Origin: Ceraceosorus guamensis
Taxonomy: Eukaryota > Basidiomycota > Exobasidiomycetes > Ceraceosorales > Ceraceosoraceae
Length of the DNA stretch: 64,000 nucleotides
NCBI RefSeq assembly: GCF_003144195.1
Contig: NW_020290003.1
Location: 186,001 to 250,000 of the forward strand
Direction: 5' to 3'
Notes under the pieces: generated by a model
Told to the model about the DNA's origin: nothing
What the model saw: only the letters and a program-made list of their open reading frames with translations
Databases searched by the model: none
Position numbers and translations under genes: made by a program
Shown here: in pieces, positions 46,101-59,800 of the stretch
How the letters are laid out: each line of letters starts with the position of its first letter
How positions within the stretch are numbered: position 1 is the stretch's first letter

Positions 46101-49100
46101 GTCGGACATTCGGGCATTAATGGACATGTCAGGCAAGTTGTGGGCTGCACTGGAGCTGTTTTTCTCGGCTGTGGATGCTGCGTGTCCAAGGTGATCTCGC
46201 TGTGTGACATCCACAGAGATATTGACGTCGTCGATCATCTGGACCTTGTACTCTTGAGAGCCATATGTCATTCTGCTCGCCAGGCGGATATGTCGAAGGC
46301 CTGCTTCGATCTTGGTCGTGACATGATCATCGTCCGGCTCAGAAAAGGTATTGTAGGCGTAAATCTCTCCTAAGTTGGCAGTCAGTACGTCAGAGCTGCC
46401 TGGACCGCGTCGTATGTTGACAATGGGCGTCTTTATGACAACGTCGTAATGCAACTTGGCAACGCGCTCTTGTAATTGTGTGGCTTGTGCGCTAGCCGCT
46501 TGTGTTGCAGCGTCGTACACAGCCTTCATCCTAGCAAATTTGTTGAAAAAGTTCAGCAGGTCCCGCACTGGCTCTTCAGCAAATGTGAACTTCAAAGAGC
46601 CAGTACGCAACCAGATGGAAGTATCGTAGCCCGGATAGGTCTGCTTGTCCTGCTCGTCGAAAGTCTCATAAGTGAAGTCTGCGAGCTCATCTCCGTCGAT
46701 AGAGAGGAGCTTCTTGAACTCTCCAGGATTCTTCCTGCGACCGCTGTCAGAGTCCTCGCGCTGGACATTGTCGACCAAAAGTAGGGACCCGAGACGCGCA
46801 GCCACCCGAATCGAATTGCCTCTTAGAAGGACCGCGACTTCGGCGGTAGACAGCGTCAGGGTCGCTAGTAGCTGGCCATCATTGTTGATGCGCAGGACGA
46901 TCGACGTGAGTTTGACACGGACGCGAAGCATTTCCTTGCGTGTCACAGGCTCAGCGATCTCCTTGCGGCCCGTCTTGGTATTTTCGTCTTCGCCCTGTGG
47001 AACATCAATCAACTTTTCCGGTGGCGGCGCGGCGGACTCCGACGGGACAAACGTGGTCATGATCCAATCGTACACAACGAGTACCGAAACACGTGTGAGT
47101 GTGATGTTGATCGTCGACAACTCGACGTGGATCGACTGATCGATGCCTTCGTAGACGCTTTGAAACTCTGGCGAATCGGTCTGAACCCGAACGTACTTGA
47201 CACGCACGAGGTCTTTGTCGGGAGTCGATGCTTTTGAAGCGGTGGTAGGCTTGCCATGAGTATCGACAGCCTTTGATGTGATGAGGTGCTTGAAGACGGC
47301 GCCCTGGTCGACGATCTTGTCCTCCAATTCGAGACTACGTAAGCCAACGTCGATTTCCATGTGATATGGGAACACCGCCAAGTGAAGCAGGAAGCCTTCG
47401 AACACGGCCTCGACGAGCAACCTATCGGGCTTGCTTGGATCTGTGCTGGATTTATAGATGCTGCCTTGCAAGCTGTCCACGACAAAGTGCAGCTCAAACG
47501 TGCGTTGATGAGCGTTGATGCGCTGAGAGGGGAGGCGTTAGCGATCGATAGCGCTCAAGCTCAATCTTTTCTACAACTCACATCCGCAGTGTCATCTTCA
47601 GCATCCTCAAATTCAGCTTCACCTTCCGCGTCGTCATCTTCTTGCTCAACCAGATAATCGTCGCCGCCTCTCATTTGACTTGCGATGCGCTGCCTGCGAA
47701 CCTTATTGAGATCAAGTCCGCTCTCACTTCCACGTCCATCGTCTGCACTCGGCTGGCGGGTCCTTGAGGTTTGAACCTGCGACATCTCGGGGTCGCCCAG
47801 CACGTTGCTTCGGCCGCCCGATGCGCCCAATTGACCCTGCTCCTCATCCACAGGATCATCATCAAGCTTCGGAATGGCAACGTCGATGACCGACATCAAG
47901 GCCTTGTATTTGTTGTCAGAGAAGTTGACGCGAAGGCTGGGTAGATGACCCGTGATCTTGAACTTCGTCAAGTTGGGCGCCTTCGGCAAGATGGAGTTAT
48001 GTAGCGTGAAATCCAAATTGATGCGCTCTACCAAATGGCTCGCATGATGCTCCGAGCCAGCCGTTAGACTAGACAAGCAGGATTCGATATCCGGGCCCAT
48101 GACGAGCTGCATGGACTCGAGCTTGACAAAGAAGCGATCGTACATGAGGTCCTCGAGCTGTCGATAGTCGTCTTCCGTGTACTGCTTGCTTTGTTTTGAT
48201 TTCACTGTATCGAGTGCACTTTGATCCGCGAACACGGACCGCATTCCAATATGACCAGCATCGAGCACGATGTGTTGACACTGCCTCTGCGTGACGTCTT
48301 GCGGTACGATGATGATGGGCGCCTTGATGTCGAGGGTGAGATCTATTGTCTTGTGATTTTCCAGCGCGTTCTCGAGCCCAGCTCTCGTTTCTTTTCGGAT
48401 GCCCTCGATGGTCTCACTAGCCACGTCTATCAAAGCTCCGATCAATTCAAGCTCGCTCTCAGGTGGCTTGAAAAATCGCACAATATTCTCCACGTATCCG
48501 CGGTGGTAGATAATTTCCATGCTTCTCATCTTGACCGCTAGTGCACTGTCTGCTCTCCGGTCCAATGGCTTGTTCTCGAATTTGAGATAGAAGAAAGGGT
48601 TGTCAGGGTCGGACTCGAGGCCAACCTCGTGCTCCGCCTGCTCCGTGCTTTGACCTCTGCTATTGGTCCGACCTTCTACCTGAGTGATCCGGTTGACCTC
48701 ATCGTCTTTGACGCGTACAATCTGGGGGTACAACGAATTCGCTGTCGTGTTGTCGTACACACGCAGGCCGCCAAGAGACACGGCAGCCTCAAGGTTGTCA
48801 ACGCGCTGATCGACATCGGCTTGGAGGCTGTCGAAGACCAATGATACAATCTCAGAGCCACGAGAGTGGTCTTTCAAGGAAAGAGATCCTGTTTGTAGCT
48901 TGGTGGTGAGCCGTAGCTGAAGAGCATCTCCAGGCAAGTCAACAGCAGATGTGAGAGCTTGATTGTTGGCACTTTCGTCCCATTCAATGGCATCGTAGAG
49001 CTCTTTCCGTTGCTCCTCATTGAGCACGCCCGAATCATGCTCGCTGCCTGCCTTGTTGGCGCCTCCTCCCCATATCCATCCGAGCCACCCGCCTCCTGCA

Positions 49101-50591
49101 GCGGCGCCTGCGCCAGATGCCTGCGCTGTGGATCCGCTGCTATCGGCGCGATTGCCGCTTGCAAGCTCTTCCTTTCGCTTGTTGGTGCGCTCCTTGCGTA
49201 GCTCGTGCCTGGCGATGGAGCGGTAGAACCTGATGTCCTTGTAGCTGAGTGTCCGCTCGAGCTCGTGGAGTCTAGTGCCCTCCTCGCTCGATGCAATCTG
49301 AGCCCCCGCTTGATTTTGATTGGCCTGATGAACAGCCTGCTCCTTTTGCTTGAACAATTCGACGTACTCTTTCCGTTCATCCCTCCGCTGTGCAAAATAG
49401 GCCCACGTCCAGACTTTACGCTTCTCGTGAACCTCATTAAGGATAGCTTTTGCGGCGAAGCGCAGCATGGCCCGAGGCTTGTTCTCCTCGAGCTCAGCAG
49501 CCGCGGGCCGGTATCGCCGGTACTGCGCCTGTCGCGTGTAGAAATGGAACAAGTCCGCCACTGAGATGACGTCTCGATATTGCTCGTCATCCAAGGCGAA
49601 GCCAAGGGAGTCGAACAAGAGCTGCGCATCCATCTTGGCAATATCTGGTGTCATCTTTCGCCTCATGACTAGCCTTCCTGCACCAGTAACAGGATGCAGA
49701 ATGTACTGGTGCTGTGGGATCTGGCCATCCCGTGCAATAAGCGAAGCAAAGCGCTGTTGGGCCTCTGAGACTTCATAGCCTGCAAGAGATTCAGCATCTG
49801 TGTCCCAGTACGCAGCCAGCGATTCCAATCGAGCGAGTTTGTGAATGCCTTCCTGGCTATTTTGAATGAAGGTTGGATTCCAGTCGGCATCCGTCGAGAC
49901 TGCTGAGAACTCGGCCAATGTCAAACCAGCTGAGAACGGATGTTCGGGATTGCTCAGCTTGTCCTCGTACCGCACATGGATGTTCCGGACAGTGATCTGC
50001 AGATTGTCCACGATCTTGGTGACCAAAGAACTTGTAAAGGACTCATTCTTTTGTGCATCCGCTGTGCGGGGAATTCTGAATGTGAGATAATGTCGCAGGA
50101 ATTGCTGGCACAGAAAGCATGCGTGTACTCACCTTCGCTTACGCCTATGGAGCTGGACGTACCCAACAGCTCGGCGTTCGCCAGCTTCTCAAGTTTAGCT
50201 GCTTGGGCCCGCTCTTCCTCTTCTTCCTCATCGATCTCGACACTGGCTTCCTTCGGAGCAGCCAAGAGATACACATTCTCAACTAGGACGCGGACGGGCT
50301 TGCCCTTCAAGTTCGACCAAGGTATCGATAATGTGAGATCTCCGAGGAAGCCTTCTTTGACGTCGATAGGAAGGCGAAACTTGTCGAGAGCAGAAGTCTT
50401 GAGTCTCAGGCTATGTGCGAGGGGTCCTCGTCAGCACGACCGCGACTCAGTCGGGGGGAATGGCACTGTACTCACTTTCGGAGCTTGACGTCACCACTCC
50501 AGATGCCGACATTGAGCTGGCTCGTGTTCAAACCGTCGACATACGAGGCCAGAAAGCGGTTCAGGACAGATGCTAGAACGCCTTCAAGCAT
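40131..50591 (-). CDS. VPS13: Vps13 bridge-like lipid transfer protein
   Basis: Eight exons: 50591-50476, 50410-50133, 50061-47582, 47522-40918, 40853-40757, 40678-40504, 40429-40289 and 40201-40131. All are GT-AG and every phase closes, giving 3320 residues (yeast Vps13 is 3144). Vps13 is a rod with a hydrophobic groove that moves phospholipids at membrane contact sites. The N-terminal chorein domain is intact ([52 protein letters not shown]). The adaptor-binding VAB region is seen as [15 protein letters not shown] and [17 protein letters not shown]. The C-terminus has the ATG2-like segment ([15 protein letters not shown]) and a PH-like fold ([19 protein letters not shown]), ending in [13 protein letters not shown]. 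One exon of 6.6 kb carries two thirds of the protein. The last two acceptors were chosen because only they keep the conserved PH-like region in frame. Confidence 0.96.
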
Positions 50592-51534
50592 TGCGGCCGC
50601 TGCTTAGAGTTCAGGGGAGTAGATGTAAAGGCTCCGCAAAGGTGTTATGGCCTGTTTCCCTTGGGCCTCCTGACGCCGCAAAGGTCGGGCGGCGTAGAGT
50701 CTCGTGCACAGGTCAGCGTCAGGCCGCCGGCTGGTGTGAAAGGAGGCTCAGATGGTGCTGCAATTGCAAGTGGCGGCAATCGCAAGCGTTTGTGCAGATT
50801 GCGGTGAGCGCACTGCGGTCTCAGCGAGCCTCACAGCCTGTGCGGGTCATGGTCTGATGCTGTTTTGGTGTCAATTGTGAGTGGGAGTCCGCGATGAATG
50901 CGGTCTGATGAGATCTTACCTCTGTGGGAGGCCTACATTCATGCTTGGGCGGCAGCATCGGCGAGCTAGTTAGTGCTCTCGTGATGTGCCCGATGCTGAG
51001 CAGCAGAAAGCAAAGAGGAGGTCCCTGCAGATTGTGCGTCGTTTGGCTTTGCGAGGACAGCCTGCTGTCCACACGCGCATCTTAGCTGCTTAGTGACGCA
51101 ACCGCCTTGACTCTGGCTGGGGTCCAAGTCAGACCACGTGATCGCCTTCTCGCCTCTACGACTCAAAGCCTGAAAACTCATCAAGACTCGTCAAGACTCT
51201 TGACTTTTGATCTCCACTGCTGACTTCTGACTCTGTCCTTGCAAAGCACTTCGCATCTCCACGCAACCAAATCGTCTTTTCGACATTCGGTACTATGACC
51301 CAGACTCCTAAATGCAGTTGAGTGGTGAGTTCAAGGCATGCGCTGGCCCGCCACGATTCACGCGTCGACGTCATATCCACCATTGCCGCCGTGCATACCG
51401 CTTGCAAAGTGGCTGGCAGCTAGCTGCCCATCGTCCCAAGATGCGGTCTCATTTTCGATTAGCATCAACGCAAATCGATGAAAGTGCACGCCGAGGAGTC
51501 TGCAATTGCTCCATGAAAATACATACATTCCTCG
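50592..51534. other. Spacer between TRS85 stop and VPS13 start
   Basis: 943 bases with no supported gene. It should include the VPS13 promoter. A run of GACTC-type repeats at 51168-51232 (CATCAAGACTCGTCAAGACT and onward) and a CCACGTGATC near 51134 are the only clear features. Confidence 0.4.
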
Positions 51535-54500
51535 TCAGTGGGAGCTGACGAGCGCAGGCTCAAATGCGTCCGCAGCCGCCACTTCGGATGTTTGCTGGAC
51601 TGAACGAGCGCGCGCATCGTCAACAGCATGACCAGCCTGAACAGTGATACCGACCCATTCGCTCTGTGAAAAAGTGCCGACCACTTTTGCATCCTCTTGC
51701 TCCGATGTGAGCGTGCGAGAACGAAGAGCCCAAGCGCCGAGCTCATAAGCTCCTGGCGAAGGAAGCATGGCGTAGGCCTCGAATCGTGCTCGTCCTCGGG
51801 GAGGTAGCTTTCCGCGCTGCGTCATGCGTCCTACCCACGAAGCGGGCGTGGTTCCAGGTCTGACACCAAGGACCATCAAAATTCAACAAGGGATATTATT
51901 TTGCAGCAGATACGCCCTTAAGCACTCACGCAGTCAGTCTCTCGACCGGACCATTTTCCAGATTCAAACTGTATTCAACAGTCCTAACCGTTGAAAGGTT
52001 GCGCACATCGACCACAGCCAGGTGTCGAAGACGACTACGTAAGGCGCAAATGACTGCGTCAGCAGAGATCAGAAGTCTCCCGTTGATTTTGGAGTCACTT
52101 GCCTTTTAGCGAAATCATGTGAGATCTGATCGTCGCTTTGCACTTCGACGACTACCGGGTCCTCCTCCACGTGCAGCCGGCTGCGAAGGATCGCTGCGAG
52201 CAGCGCGGCCTGAGCAGCAGCGAACCACCACAGTGAAAGTCAGTCAGTCGGGTCCATTCGGAGTCCCTTTAAAACTCAAAGGGCAGACTCACCCTCTCTT
52301 TGGCAGCTTGGGCGTAGATGACTCTGCCACTCGACTCGCTAGTGAGCTCCAACAGCTGGTCGTGCGCAGGTCCAAGCTGTAGCCCAAAAATGAATGCCTG
52401 TCCACGACGTTCTCCGATCGCCCAATGAGCGATAACGTCAACGTCGCTGGGCTGATACAACGTAAAAGCACGCGCGCGATCCGAAGCATCAATGACCGGA
52501 AACTGCTGCAGGAGGATCTTCTGACGCCATTCGGACCGCGCTTTGGAGAAGAAAGGAGAAACAGGCTGCTTAGATGTTCCGATGGTGCTCCGACGTAAAG
52601 CTGTATTTTTCGGGCTTGACTTGAGCGGCATATTCTGCAGCAACAAACCGAGCTGGTTCGTTGTGTGTGTGAGGTCTGCAAGAGGTTCCACATCGGCCGC
52701 TGAAAGTTCTTCGGCTGATGCCTCTGACATGGCAATGCTAGCAGCGGCACGGTGACGTAATGGAATGTTCTTCAAAGCGGCTCTGCAATGATGACCGCTC
52801 GGAGCGTCAGCGACAGTGGCCCGCTGACATTGTGCCGGACGACACTTACTCCAGAGCTGCATCCTGACCAGTGGACGCTTGCCATCTCGGGCTGATGACA
52901 GTGACTGCCTCGACGCGAGCCTGCGGTGGTTCTCCAGCCGTACCACCGAACAGGCAAGCCGCCTCGAGATTCAAGATGTACGTGAGCTGTTCCGCCCGAG
53001 AGGGACCTGCTTGCACGGCCACATCCACGACTGGCTCGGCTGCAAAGGCGTGCGAGAATCTGGTGGTACAGTATTTTGAGGCGTTCGCGCTCTGGGAAAA
53101 AAGACGATGGAGGAGTCAGGAAAGGCATCCAACATTGATCGTCGAAACAACGCGTTACTTCACTTGCCTTGAAGACGAATAGCAGCTTAGGCTCCAGCAC
53201 ACCGATAGACGCTCCACGGAGACGGATCGGTATTTCGGCGCTTGCGCCAGATGCCAAAGCACCATTAGGTAGCGAAATAAGCGTAGGAAGTGTTTCTTCG
53301 AGCCTATTCGGCGCCGAAAAGGCTGGGGCGAAGTCTGTGATTGGATCGAGGGCATTAGGTTGAAGTGCTTTCTACCAGACAATCTTTTCGACTCACCGTC
53401 TGAAGCAAGCTGTGCTGCCAGTAGGAGCACAGCAGGAGCATCACACAGACAGGCAAGCTCTGTGAGCTCCACAGAGCCCGTATTCGTAATCTGCAGGGAA
53501 GCTTCGATCTCTTCTCCCAAGCCAATGACGTCGCGGATTTGCGTCATCTGGACGGACAGGGCTGGTTGCGCCTCTAGGACATGAATGGCCAAGCTCTCGT
53601 CGGGCGCATAGACGGGTAGAGGTGCAACACGCTGTTCACGCGTCGCTGTCAAGCGTTTGCCTCTTTTGTGCAGCCGTTGCGACATTGGCACCGCTCCGGC
53701 GAAAACATACTCGACGCGATTGGCCCGTAAGCTTTGCGACTTGCTACTCCGCGCTTCAAAGACGATCTGAGAGTGTCAAAGGGCGTCTCAGCGACATTTG
53801 AACTCGGAGCTGCTCGAACTACGAGTGGCGCACTTACAAGCCTGCTTTCATCAGGTCCAAGCTCCACTTTACCGATGCTTTCCACGTGGACACACTGCGC
53901 ATCAATGTCTTCTCCTTGAAGCGACTCAAACCCGACCCGCGCACTCTCCAGGGTGAGCGAGGTACTGAGAGGATTGCGCACGAGCACTTGAATATGAAAA
54001 GATTCTGGCATGGGGACAAACGTGATCTTGGTCAGTCTCAGTCGAGGCTGAGGTGCAATCTCTCTACAGCTCACCGTCCACCTGGCAAACATTCCGCTCT
54101 TCAGGAGCGAGATTGGGAGGTCGAGTGAGTCCTGCCGCGCTTGCTAAAGATATGTATTTGGTCTCCAATGCTTCCCACTGAGCGTCGCTGGCACGCGTCG
54201 AGCGCGTGATTATTCTAGCTGTTTGAGGGTCCCACAGCGGCTTGACAAAGTCGAGTCCTAAAGCCTCGGCTACTTCATCAGTGCTGGCTGGGGCATCGAC
54301 GTATTTGAACGCCGTCAGGAATGCGTTCAGGTAGGAATTGTGCTTGGCCTGTTGAGCCGCGACGTCTTCATCCGTAGCGTCAAAAGGTAACGGCGCTGGT
54401 CGAATGAGTTTTGTAAAGTGCTTGATCGCAGCCGCAGAGTCTCCATTGGCATAGGCCCTTTGTCCAAGTTCGTGTTCCACGTGCGTCTCGACAGCATCCC

Positions 54501-57126
54501 ACGCTGGCTCATCGTCCCGTTGCCCTTTCTCGCGGATCATTCTCGACACGTCATGTTCCGGACCCTCGCCACCTTGATCATCTTTACCACTCTTCGTCTC
54601 CAGCGACTCGAGCAAGTCTTCCACTGGCTGACGCTCGGCCGCTCGGCTTGCGTACTGCCGAGCAGCTCTGCGCAAGCATTTCAACGAAAGCGCATTTTGA
54701 CCGCATTCTTGGTAGCGATGAGAGGCCATGACGAGATGAGCGGCATGCTTTCGGCGATGAGGTTGAGGTTGCTGATGCAGATCTGCCAACGCGGCTTGTT
54801 CGAGGAGCACCGCTCCGATGACCTCTACGTCGTCTGCGATGTTTTCAGCCGGGATGCCTTCGGGTGAGGACACATCATTGCTGACAACCCCAGCGGCCCG
54901 CATGAGCGCAGCTGGAGCTGATTGGTAGAAATTGAGCGATCTGTAGACCTCGTAGTAGAGCAACGTTGCTCTTAGCCCGTCCAACTGCAGATGACTTCCC
55001 CGCTGCCGTGGTGCTTGCGCATACGCTGCGCAAGCAGACGCCAAATAGCTATCCACATCGATCGGCTGTGACTTCATCGTCAACATCATCATGAGGTGTG
55101 AAAGACCAAACATCTCCTGCAGGCGTGCCAAAGGAGGGGAGGCTTCAGTCTTTTTCAAATATTGGAGTGAATGTCAGGACACTCACAGTAGCTCCAGCAA
55201 GATGTTTCAGAGCCTTGTCGTTCGAGTAGTCTTTCCTTCCAAGATCGTACATGCTAGCCGCAAGCTTGTAGTCTCGAGTCATGAAGGCAAAGTCGGCCAA
55301 TCTGCGAGTCTGCGCTTCAAGGCTTGTCGGAGGGTAGCTGTTGCAGGACGAAATGTCAGCGAGCGCCTCTGTTCTCTCCAAGAAAAATGTCAGCCATTTT
55401 TTGGCCTTACTCACTACCCCAACGTACTGAAAGATGGTGTATTCGAAGATCCACGTATGCTTCCTGATCCCGATCCGAAGAATTTCCTACCTGCGCCGAA
55501 CAGCCTACCCGTCAAGCCTCTTCGAGAAGCCGCCAGCTGAAATAATGTCAAACAACCGCATTCTTCAGCCTTTCGAAGCTCAACCCAGCGCGCACCCAAC
55601 AGCTGCACTCACGCTCTCGTTCCATTGAGCTGCAGTGCGTTCCAGAAAAGGGACCACGCTTTGCGCTGCCAGTTCCCTCACAAACGCCTGCAGCCTGGCG
55701 ACATCCTCCTCATCCAATGCCGTCGCATAGCGGGACACTTCCGCCTGTTCATCCACGTCCACCACCTCTTTCTGCATGGCGGAGTCAGATTCATCATCTT
55801 TGGGCGGTAAAGGTGGCGCTATGCCCGTAGCTGGCCCATCTCGTCGAGGAGGCGGCGCCATGGGAGGCACACGTAGTGCTTGCTCCCATATACCAGCAAG
55901 ATCTGTTTCGGAGGATCCTGCGCCTGCAGTGGCCGAGTTGAGCGGCAACAAGCAAGCATGGACGCCATAGGTCTTTTTGATGGTGTCGAGGAGAGCCAAG
56001 GATCTGCAAATCACACAGCAATAGAGATGTGGACATCTTGTCAGCACTGCCCAGTGGTGTTTCTGAGCAGAAAGATGCGCAACATACTCAGTCAAGTCCG
56101 AGCCTGATGTCTTAACATCGTGGATGAGCACATAGTAGCGAAGCAACGTCGAGTCCATGTAAGGCCGATCGGTGTATGCTCTGCTGGCGTGAGGATTGGA
56201 GGCCTCGAAGAGCGCCGCGAAAGCGTTCATAGGGTCTGGCGATGCGGATGACACGGCCAGTATCACTACACCGCGGTCTCGCAGGCTGTCAGCTCGGCCA
56301 GCTCGTGCGTCTACGACTAAACGAACCCAACAAGATCAAGCCTACTCACTACCGATGGGCCAACCAAAGGTCTCGTGGCTTTCCACATTTCGTCTACCAA
56401 GCACTTCGTCTCTGACCAAAGCATACCAAGGCGTCACATCTGCCTTGTCCATCTCATCTTGATCGAACTCATCCTTTTCATCTCCCTTTCCGTCCGAAGA
56501 GCGACCCGCCAACTTTCGTATCGCTGGTGCGAGAGAGTCGAGGATGGCCTCTGGTCTAGCATCTCGGGCCAGCGAAGTAGCAACGCTAGGCGATCTGCCG
56601 AACAAGCCTGGTCTGCTCTGTGTAGGAGCACCGGGCGTGGGCGGAGGAGAGGAGACATTTGAGGCAATCTGAGACGTCGAGCCAGGTCCGACCGAGCCCG
56701 AAGCAGTAGCTGAAGCTGAAGCGGCTGCTGGGTCCTTGGAAGAGCGAGGCGGAGCAAAGGATGAAATGGCATCGAATCGAAGCGTGAAACTCGGCGCGAG
56801 TCGGCTCGCCAATTCCGTCGTTCGAATAGTCACTGCGCAAAACACAAAGTCAAGCCTGGCTACTTAGGACAGCCACAAGTCCCTCGGATGACCGCATATG
56901 CTCGCAGCCCAAACTCACGACCTCGTACACTAGCCTCGAACGGTCTCAACAGCGCCGCCAGATCGGGCACTCCGTTCGGTCTCAAAATCGCTTCGTCCAC
57001 GTCCGGACTTGCAAGGACAGCCAGACGAGGTGAAAGGGCCGAATGAACAATGTGCTGCGCTGCTTCTCCTGGAGTTGCAAAGGTCTGCGCGTGACCGCCA
57101 AGGGACGAGGTGCCGGGACGCTCCAT
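51535..57126 (-). CDS. TRS85: TRAPP III subunit Trs85 (TRAPPC8)
   Basis: A multi-exon gene whose coding blocks tile the minus strand from the ATG at 57126 to the stop at 51535. The first three exons are 57126-56919, 56832-56350 and one starting at 56292; about ten more follow. Trs85 directs the TRAPP complex to act as a Rab1/Ypt1 exchange factor in autophagy and Golgi traffic. Family segments are SPRLAVLASPDVDEAI near the start, TIRTTELASRLAP, SLRDRGVVILAVSSASPDP, LLRYYVLIHDVKTSGSD, FVRELAAQSVVPFLERTAAQWNE, RLQEMFGLSHL, LLYYEVYRSLNFYQSAP and the helical-repeat part GQNALSLKCLRRAARQYA. The C-terminal third is beta-rich (ASLTL-type immunoglobulin-like strands, ending FEAYAMLPSPGAYELGAWAL), as in TRAPPC8. 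An exon upstream of 57126 cannot be excluded. Middle exon edges were not all resolved. Confidence 0.85.
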
Positions 57127-57654
57127 GTCGTCGACCAAGCCTGTCGTCAGGTCGTACAACCTGCAAGACGTAGGTGAAAGCGGCTATCGGGCGTGCATAT
57201 CCAAAATCGTGAGCATTGTGATTGTCAGAGAGCACGAAGCTTTGATGAAGTATGCTATTCACCGTTTCATCCCTTTGCAGCTCTAGAAGGAGGCGCGAGC
57301 TGCATTCGCGCGCGTGATTTCTCGCTCTGCATGGCGCGTGCACGCACCGCCACAAGCCACGCTGTTTTGCGGCAATCACGTTTCAACTCATCCAGGGACC
57401 TCGACATCCAAGGCTTGTGAAGCGCTCGGGACACCAGCCCACGTATCACACAAGGTCAAGCCGGTCCTCATTCACTTGGCATCCCCAAGCGTTCTGACTT
57501 CCTGCTGCGGCTCAAATGCAGTGACGCACGCATGTAAAGTATCCGCGAGTGTTAGCATTCGCATTGAAAGGTATATACGGTTGGTGCCGGCTTCAATATC
57601 GAAGGAGTGGCACGGCCATGCAAGATCGATCGATCAAAGTAGAATGCATGGGCC
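57127..57654. promoter_or_regulatory. Spacer upstream of TRS85
   Basis: 528 bases holding the TRS85 promoter and the 3' end of the next minus-strand gene. No other feature was recognised. Confidence 0.3.
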
Positions 57655-58878
57655 TCAAGAAGTTCCAGAGCGTACGCTGCGTCCTTTTGCCACGCTCTCG
57701 TCCATCTCCGCCTGGAAGGGATCGAGTGTTTTCCTGCTTTTATCAGCCAGCCTGCCCACAAGTCTCCCAGCAGCCTCGTTCCTCCTCAGCTCTTCCGCCA
57801 CTACTCTCCTTCCAGGCACGCGTCCCATCTCTTCCAACAGTCTCGAGCTCGTTTCTGCTCCTCTTCCCCTACGAGCATCCATCGCAAATGTCGACCTGCT
57901 CGAAGAACGTGCTATTTGTGAAGGTGTGCGAGGAGCAGAAGAGGCTAAAGGAGGGGCGGGGGGAGGAGCCATCTTGGAAGCTGTTCCGCCCCCTCTTCCG
58001 TCCGTTCCTCCGATTCCAATACCTTCCCTTGCTCCAAACGCACGTCCGACCTTGAGAGTTCCCTGAAACCCTCTCCTGCCAGAGAGCGCCCTTCCCAGAC
58101 TCTTTTCGCCTTTGCTGGCTCTAGAAGATCTCTCGTCCGCATACAGAGCTTTCAATTGAGCTCTTGTGGACGCATCGGGCGTAGCCGATGCTTCTGCTGG
58201 GTACTTTCCGATTCCTCGAGTTGACGTATCCGGTCGAGCGCTAAATCTGCCTCCAAGCAGCGTCCTAGAAGATCCGGAAGAGCTGAGTGATCTGGATCGA
58301 GCAGAGACAGAAGGCGCGTAGTGATAGCTCGGACCCGGTCTAGTTCTGAGCGCCAAGAGCGCATCTGAAGAAGGTGCTGTGCGAAAAGCGGGAGGTGCGA
58401 CGCTTCTTTCGGATGGTGCTTCGCTCGTCGACGCTACCCCTCCTTCCTCGGTGGAGATGGTGGACCAAGCAGAATGCAGTGTGGGCTGTCGACGTCGATG
58501 CGCCTCTAGCGCACCTTCTGCGGCGGCTCGGCGTTCCGTCAATGCTCGAAGCTCTTGAAATGCCGATTCCTCATCGACTGCATGTAGCGCTCTGCCTCCG
58601 GACACGACGGTGTAGGTGAGGTACTATGAGGCCGTGGAGCTCATCAGTCCCACGTCAAATTGCGAGGCCGAGACAAGAAGCGCACTCACCCTCGTATCTC
58701 CCCGAATCTCGCACGTTTGGTGACAACACGGCAGGTCCATCAAGTAGCTCCACACCAGGTGACCCTCGGCTCCTCTCAATTGTCTACGCGTGGCATCGCA
58801 TTTGAGACCCCTGGCATGCCTAGCTTCGCATCGAGAGCTGTGGGCGCGCCAAAGTTTACAAAGTGGTTGAGCAAGCAT
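57655..58878 (-). CDS. Arg/Ser-rich protein with a conserved Cys-containing head
   Basis: Two exons, 58878-58690 and 58623-57655, join in phase (GTGAGT...CTCATAG) for 385 residues. The conserved-looking part straddles the junction: LVWSYLMDLPCCHQTCEIRG then DTRYLTYTVVSGG. It contains three Cys and a His that might bind metal or form part of a small beta fold. The rest is basic, Ser/Ala/Arg-rich and disordered, with a coiled stretch around ELRALTERRAAAEGALEAH. The Met used is the first in frame in exon 1; an internal Met just before DLPCC is also possible. I do not recognise the family. Confidence 0.55.
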
Positions 58879-59800
58879 GCTTCAGCCAAGGATCCTGAAG
58901 CAAGCGACTTGCTTACGCTGACGGACTCACCAACAAAGTGAAAATGGCAAAGCAAAAGAGACGAGACCGTAGCCTACTTGAGACTCTGCGAGAGGGGCTG
59001 GCTCGGCACGAGACGTGGACGATAGCAGCCTTGCAGCGCTGGTTGACATGGCTTGCTGCTGTGGCAATGATCGAGCCTCGATGTGAAGCGGTCGAGCGTG
59101 GTGTATTGGCGTGTGGATGGCCAAAGGAATTCTCGTCACATGCGAGAAGGGACGAGCTCGCTGGTTGGATGGGTGGCCGAAGGCAGGGCCACGCGCAGAG
59201 CAGGTGTGAATTGAAGAGGATCAGACACGAGTCGAGAGTCAAGAGTCACGAGTGTATGAGTATGCAGTTCGAGGTGGAAGCACGCGGCTCATTTGCTTTG
59301 TGATCGCCGTTGGATGGGTCGATCAGCTTAGGGCTGAGCTGCTATGAAAGGACTAGCAGACCATGGCCTGCTGCTCGCCTGGAAGGTGGAGGCAGGCAGA
59401 GACGACTCACGTGAGTGTCAGAAGATGGGCGCGGCATCCATGCAATTATGCGGGCCATGCTTGGATGTACGGTGCCTACGGTAGGTGTGTTGATCGATAC
59501 GTGCAGAAACGCGCGGCAAGTTGCGCGTTCAGGATCTGCATCACTCGTGACCGCACCAGCAGGGCAAGGCAGGGTTGAAGCCGCTTGATTGCGACGATCA
59601 CACGACATGCGAGCCCGCGTCAAGCAAGTTCAGTTGCATTCGAAATTCCTTCAGGACCACACTCAAGTCGGATACTGGATGGACATGGTGAGGACGGTAA
59701 AAGCTCAGTGATTAGCAAGTCAACTTTAAGCACGCAAAGGAGGGGTGTTTAGGCAAAACGGGTGACTGTGCACATCGCGAGCCAACGCTCGGGTCCTTCG
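58879..59800. promoter_or_regulatory. Divergent intergenic region with GACTC-type repeats
   Basis: About 0.9 kb between divergent genes. It carries CACGAGTCGAGAGTCAAGAG and a further CACGAGTG at 59226-59254, and TCACGTGAGTG near 59408. A 121-codon plus-strand reading at 58938-59303 has no coding character and runs through the repeat, so it was not called. Confidence 0.4.

Noticed and set aside
58938-59303. 121-codon plus-strand reading frame
   Set aside because: No domain or coding bias, it crosses the GACTC repeat cluster, and it overlaps the promoter of the gene at 59801.
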